Positions 60,937-64,000 of a stretch of DNA of 64,000 bases are shown here, in pieces. Position 1 is the first letter of the stretch, and the number at the start of each line of letters is the position of its first letter. The position numbers were made by a program, and so were the translations under genes. Location of the stretch: positions 62,001-126,000 of the forward strand of contig JBBQFL010000001.1 in the NCBI GenBank assembly GCA_038321965.1, in the 5' to 3' direction. The notes beneath the pieces are model-generated. The model saw only the letters and a list, made by a program, of their open reading frames with translations, had not been told where the DNA came from and ran no database searches. Origin of the DNA: UKL13-2 sp038321965 (GTDB lineage Bacteria; Pseudomonadota; Gammaproteobacteria; Burkholderiales; Usitatibacteraceae).

Positions 60937-61779
60937 TTATGGACGTGCCCCCGAAATAAACACGGCGCGGTAGCTTGTGTACACTGAAATCAGTGCAATT
61001 GGTCCCACGACCAAAAAGCCCAGCATCAGAGGGATGGCTGCGACAATCACTAACAAGATCATCACGACGCCATAGATTGTGAATGGCAACCAATTCTTCA
61101 GGCACGCGAAGAAACTGGTCTTGAGAGCTTGAACCGGTTCTTCATCGTGAAAATACACGAGTGCTGGCGCAAACCACAGCGCCATCAACAACGGCGCGAG
61201 CAATGCCAGGCCGATTAATAGCACAAACAAAAACGTCACGATCGATGCACCTGCAAACGATGCCAGTTCGGACGAGTCGCCTGACATGAGGGCACCGATC
61301 GCACCGCTGGCGCCCAGGGCCAGGGCGATAAAAATTGCCATCAGCAGCATCAGAATCAGAATGCCGATCAATCCGCCCGTGTAGAACGCGCCAATGATGA
61401 AGAGCGGGTTTGTGCGGGTCTTGAATCCGGAAAAGAGGTAGTCGATTTCAAGTTTTTTGCCGTCGGCCACCGCGTGCGCCGACGCAAGCCAGCCAGCACC
61501 GATAATGCCGTAAAGAAGATTGCCCGCCAACGAGCCCACAAACGGTACGAATGCAAGCGCCACATAAAAAATGGCGTACAGCACGATCATCAGGATCCAC
61601 ATCATTGGCGACTTGGCGAACAGCTGCCAGGCCGCAGAGATCCACGCCATTCCCTCGCCAGCGGACAAAGTCGTGCCACCGGAAATATAGCCGACGATTG
61701 CTTCGCGATGATCGAGCGGCTGTAGTGTCACTACCGGTGCCTGATACGGATTTGGCTTGGGATCGTTAGGGGTTTCCAT
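60937..61779 (-). CDS. BPSS1780-type polytopic membrane protein
   Basis: A 280-residue protein. A short Pro-rich start with NPYQAPV is followed by about five to six hydrophobic helices, with conserved GWLASAHAVADGKKL and WFAPALVYFHDEEPVQALKTSFFACLKNWLPF. This matches the BPSS1780 family of betaproteobacterial membrane proteins of unknown function. The ATG at 61779 has GAGAG upstream; 61806 is also possible. Confidence 0.85.
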   Translation of the reverse strand: METPNDPKPNPYQAPVVTLQPLDHREAIVGYISGGTTLSAGEGMAWISAAWQLFAKSPMMWILMIVLYAIFYVALAFVPFVGSLAGNLLYGIIGAGWLASAHAVADGKKLEIDYLFSGFKTRTNPLFIIGAFYTGGLIGILILMLLMAIFIALALGASGAIGALMSGDSSELASFAGASIVTFLFVLLIGLALLAPLLMALWFAPALVYFHDEEPVQALKTSFFACLKNWLPFTIYGVVMILLVIVAAIPLMLGFLVVGPIALISVYTSYRAVFISGARP

Positions 61780-61939
61780 GCGTGCGCTCTCGTGGGAATG
61801 GCTCATCGGCGATTGTAGCGCTTCAATATGGCTGCCGCGCGGCAAAAAGTGCACCAATTTGAAATGGCGTGCTTGCGACCGGGCATTGCTGCCCGTACCA
61901 TGGGCAACGCTTCGACACCTTCTGACGGGAAACACGAAT

Positions 61940-62302
61940 ATGAGTCAACAACTGACGCGCGACGAATACGATGCACTCGAGCTGGTTCGGAAAAAGCTGA
62001 AAACGGCCAAACCCAGCGCATGCATCGCGAGAAATGCTAAACATTTGGTCGGTATCAAATTTCTCAGCGCAAAAAAAGATGGCACCTATGCGCTGACCGA
62101 AAAAGGCGCGGAAGCACTGTTCATCAAGAATTGCGTCGCCGGGCTACGTGCACTTGCTACGGATGCGGACACTGAACTCAGTACCGACGTCGCTAATTTT
62201 CTAGGCAGAAAGGGCCACATCGTCAGCGCGGCCACACCCGGCAAATTTGAAGTCACTGCCAAAGGACGAGAATGTCTGGCCGACATCGCCCAAAACCCCT
62301 GA
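61940..62302 (+). CDS. Hypothetical protein with two winged-helix-like repeats
   Basis: A 120-residue protein built of two similar halves. Each ends in a hairpin-like pattern: GTYALTEKGAEALF in the first and GKFEVTAKGRECLA in the second. The tKGxexL motif is typical of winged-helix wings of MarR/PadR-like proteins, but no full HTH is obvious. It is divergent from the BPSS1780-type gene. Regulatory or nucleic-acid binding is possible, not proven. Confidence 0.6.
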   Translation: MSQQLTRDEYDALELVRKKLKTAKPSACIARNAKHLVGIKFLSAKKDGTYALTEKGAEALFIKNCVAGLRALATDADTELSTDVANFLGRKGHIVSAATPGKFEVTAKGRECLADIAQNP

Positions 62303-62360
62303 TCCGCCGCGTCGCCGCAAATATCCGTCGGGCGACGGCGGTAATCAGAGTTCCATTGGA

Positions 62361-62834
62361 CTAATAGCGGCCATGACGGTCGTAGTATCGGCGGTCGTTA
62401 TATCCATGGTGAGATACGTAGTGCGAGCGATATGGCGCGCTATAGTAGCCGGCGTAAACTGGCGCTCGATAGCTTGAGTAGACGACGGGATAGCTTTCAT
62501 AGACCGGCTGTTGAGCATATACCACTCGTTGCGGCTCGTAGCGCGGTTCGCAATAGCCCTCGTACGCGGGTTGGGCGTAGTAGACAGGTGGAGAGTTTCC
62601 ATAAACATAGTCGCGCTCAGGGTAAGTGACTACACGCTGATCATAGTAACGGTCCGATGAGCTGCCTATCGCCGCGCCGATGATGGCACCCGCCACAGCG
62701 CCGTGCGCTCCACCGTAGTAACTACCAACCAGCGCGCCATCCACGGCACCGATTACCGCACGATCAGCCGCTTGGGCCTGAACGCTGAGAAATGTCCCGG
62801 CTGACAACAGTATTGCAATCGCAAGCTTGTTCAT
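62361..62834 (-). CDS. Exported Gly-zipper / Tyr-rich protein
   Basis: A 157-residue protein with a signal peptide (about 1-22). A glycine-zipper segment (VDGALVGSYYGGAHGAVAGAIIGAAIG) could span or associate with the outer membrane. The tail is Tyr/Pro/Arg-rich and low-complexity (RYEPQRVVYAQQPVYESYP). An AAAGGAG box precedes the ATG. Confidence 0.8.
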   Translation of the reverse strand: MNKLAIAILLSAGTFLSVQAQAADRAVIGAVDGALVGSYYGGAHGAVAGAIIGAAIGSSSDRYYDQRVVTYPERDYVYGNSPPVYYAQPAYEGYCEPRYEPQRVVYAQQPVYESYPVVYSSYRAPVYAGYYSAPYRSHYVSHHGYNDRRYYDRHGRY

Positions 62835-63198
62835 GGTCCGCTCCTTTGGGTTGAAAACCCGTCAGGCAAGAGCTGGATGTGCTCCGGTCTGCCGGTCTGT
62901 AACAGTTGCTAACGCAGTGCACCAGCGGTCGGATGACCGGCTACCGTAGTCGGACATTGATTTCACACCCATCACCAGCGCCGGCACTGGCAACTACGCC
63001 ATTGGCGGTCGAATGCGCAGATTTCTTTGCATAGCCAAAGTCTGTCGTAGGCCGCGCCCAACACCGAACATCGCTGCAATTGGCATTTCACGGGTGGATT
63101 TTCACATCTGGTCGCAATCTGGTTGAGACATAAGTACTAGCTCCGTAAAGTTCGGGCATCAACAACGCGACACCACTACCGACCCCAAGGAGACACTC
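62835..63198. other. Intergenic, 364 bases
   Basis: This is divergent intergenic DNA between the Gly-zipper gene and the TonB-box peptide gene. I see no gene, clear promoter or repeat beyond the ribosome sites of the two genes. Confidence 0.6.
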
Positions 63199-63426
63199 AT
63201 GAGAACAACATTCACCAGCAATAAAGACAACGTCGCCATCAGCACCATCCTCGCCGTCAGCTTGTTTGCGCTGGCCAGCGGACTGTTCAACAGCAATGCC
63301 GCCGTCGCCAGCCAGACGGTTGCCGTTCAGAAACTCGACACCATCGTTGTCACCGCATCACGCGCACCTGATGCCGTACTCGACACCATGGTCGTCACCG
63401 CATCGCGCAAGACGCATCGCGCCTAA
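63199..63426 (+). CDS. Small exported protein with two TonB-box-like motifs
   Basis: A 75-residue product with an N-terminal hydrophobic export signal (about 13-37, ending AAVA). It then carries two near-identical segments, LDTIVVTASRAPDAV and LDTMVVTASRKTHRA. The (D)TIVVTASR pattern is the TonB box found just after the signal peptide of TonB-dependent receptors, but no plug or barrel follows. AAGGAG precedes the ATG. Function is unknown. Confidence 0.75.
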   Translation: MRTTFTSNKDNVAISTILAVSLFALASGLFNSNAAVASQTVAVQKLDTIVVTASRAPDAVLDTMVVTASRKTHRA

Positions 63427-63514
63427 CGGCCCAAAGACAAATCCTGAAACGTCGGGGTCAACGGTGAGGTGAGTGTAGTGAGCAGCAGGCGCATGGCAAT
63501 ATTATGCGGAAATA

Positions 63515-63542
63515 AAAACGGCGGACTTCGGTCCGCCGTTTT
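63515..63542. terminator. UUCG-capped bidirectional terminator
   Basis: AAAACGGCGGAC-TTCG-GTCCGCCGTTTT, a 12-bp perfect stem with the extra-stable tetraloop and A/T flanks. It separates the small exported protein gene from the convergent peptidase gene. Confidence 0.93.
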
Positions 63543-63560
63543 ATTTCCGGCTGTCCAGCG

Positions 63561-64000
63561 TCAATTCTTCTTCAGGTACTTGTCCAGAAACTCCAGAATC
63601 TTCCGATTGGCTTCCATGCTATTTTTCTTTTTGGAGAACCCATGGCCTTCGTCGGCAAACACCACGTACTCGACCGGCACGCCGTTTTTCTTCACGGCTT
63701 CAACAATCTCGTCGCTCTCAGGCTTGATCACGCGCGGATCGTTCGCGCCCTGGATCACGATGAGGGGTTTACGGATCTCCTTGGCGTGAAACAAGGGCGA
63801 CGCGGCAATCAGCATCTCCTTGTCCTTCACCGGATCGCCAATTTCCTCGTACAGCGATTTGCGGAATGACTCCCAGTAGGGTGGAATAGCCTCCAGTGTG
63901 CGCAGCCAGTTGCTCACCCCGAAAATGTCCACGCCGACCTTGAATGCCTCCGGGCGAAACGCCATCGCCGCTAGCGTCATATAGCCACCATAGCTGCCGC
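63561..64000 (-). CDS. S9 family (prolyl-oligopeptidase-like) serine peptidase, C-terminal part
   Basis: The last 146 codons or so of an alpha/beta-hydrolase peptidase; the beginning lies beyond base 64000. At the edge the frame reads GSYGGYMTLAAMAF, giving the nucleophile Ser. The acidic residue is in VIQGANDPRV and the catalytic His in FADEGHGF. A YLKKN tail closes it. The family cleaves peptides and some are exported; the N-terminus needed to tell is missing. Confidence 0.9.
   Translation of the reverse strand, partial: GSYGGYMTLAAMAFRPEAFKVGVDIFGVSNWLRTLEAIPPYWESFRKSLYEEIGDPVKDKEMLIAASPLFHAKEIRKPLIVIQGANDPRVIKPESDEIVEAVKKNGVPVEYVVFADEGHGFSKKKNSMEANRKILEFLDKYLKKN

Overview
The window reads as one contig of a betaproteobacterial chromosome, probably of the Burkholderiales/Nitrosomonadales type. 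Support: two orphan Bug-family (TTT) solute-binding proteins, a yqgE-ruvX-pyrR-pyrB-pyrC' cluster with a metal-site-less dihydroorotase, DUF3016 and BPSS1780-type proteins, a eukaryote-like NADP isocitrate dehydrogenase, and generally GC-rich sequence. I see no rRNA, CRISPR array, transposase or phage module. One tRNA gene (tRNA-Phe) is present.

Layout. (1) 1-9.1 kb, minus strand: a sugar-acid catabolic operon (DapA-family dehydratase/aldolase, IlvD/Edd-type aldonate dehydratase, two Bug binding proteins, a ketoglutarate-semialdehyde-dehydrogenase-like gene split by an in-frame amber codon, an HpcH/HpaI aldolase, a D-2-hydroxyacid dehydrogenase). It follows a LacI-family regulator and carries a near-consensus sigma70 promoter with a LacI-type palindrome at the expected transcription start. 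(2) 9.2-16.3 kb: groES-groEL behind CIRCE and sigma32/sigma70 promoter elements, ada, a small helix-hairpin-helix protein, an AbrB-family membrane protein, tRNA-Phe, and a BlaI/BlaR1-like pair whose sensor ends in a TonB-like domain. (3) 16.4-29.5 kb: a GAF-GAF-PAS adenylate cyclase in an operon with a protein made of about nine and a half 36-residue helical repeats, then icd, a Crp/Fnr regulator, a run of small housekeeping genes and a LytS/LytTR two-component pair. (4) 29.5-37.8 kb: an accessory block. It starts with about 1.95 kb of gene-poor sequence, followed by a mercury module without merA (merR divergent from merT-merP plus a small Cys-rich gene), phnD-phnE without phnC, and a divergent arsR-arsI-arsC-aqpS operon. 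An AbrB/PIN toxin-antitoxin pair closes it. (5) 37.9-43.2 kb: DNA photolyase and the pyrimidine cluster. (6) 43.3-49.0 kb: a five-gene operon with overlapping ends, receiver / YaiO-like barrel / HEAT-repeat membrane protein / processive GT2 / CHASE-PAS histidine kinase, which looks like a signal-controlled exopolysaccharide system. (7) 49.2-64 kb: oligopeptidase A, a DUF4124-glutaredoxin-like protein, exonuclease III, a GGDEF-EAL protein, an HlyD-ABC-ABC2 exporter, a LysR regulator, several small secreted or membrane proteins including one with two TonB-box-like motifs, and the C-terminal part of an S9 peptidase running off the end.

The regions best worth a second look are the repeat protein/cyclase pair, the YaiO-HEAT-GT2 operon, the ars/phnDE block whose arsR promoter and operator run into the start codon, and two single-codon anomalies (an amber codon in the semialdehyde dehydrogenase and an apparent stop-codon loss in groES). 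The anomalies could be real mutations or sequence errors. All functional statements rest on recognising motifs and family resemblance by eye; no database search was run.
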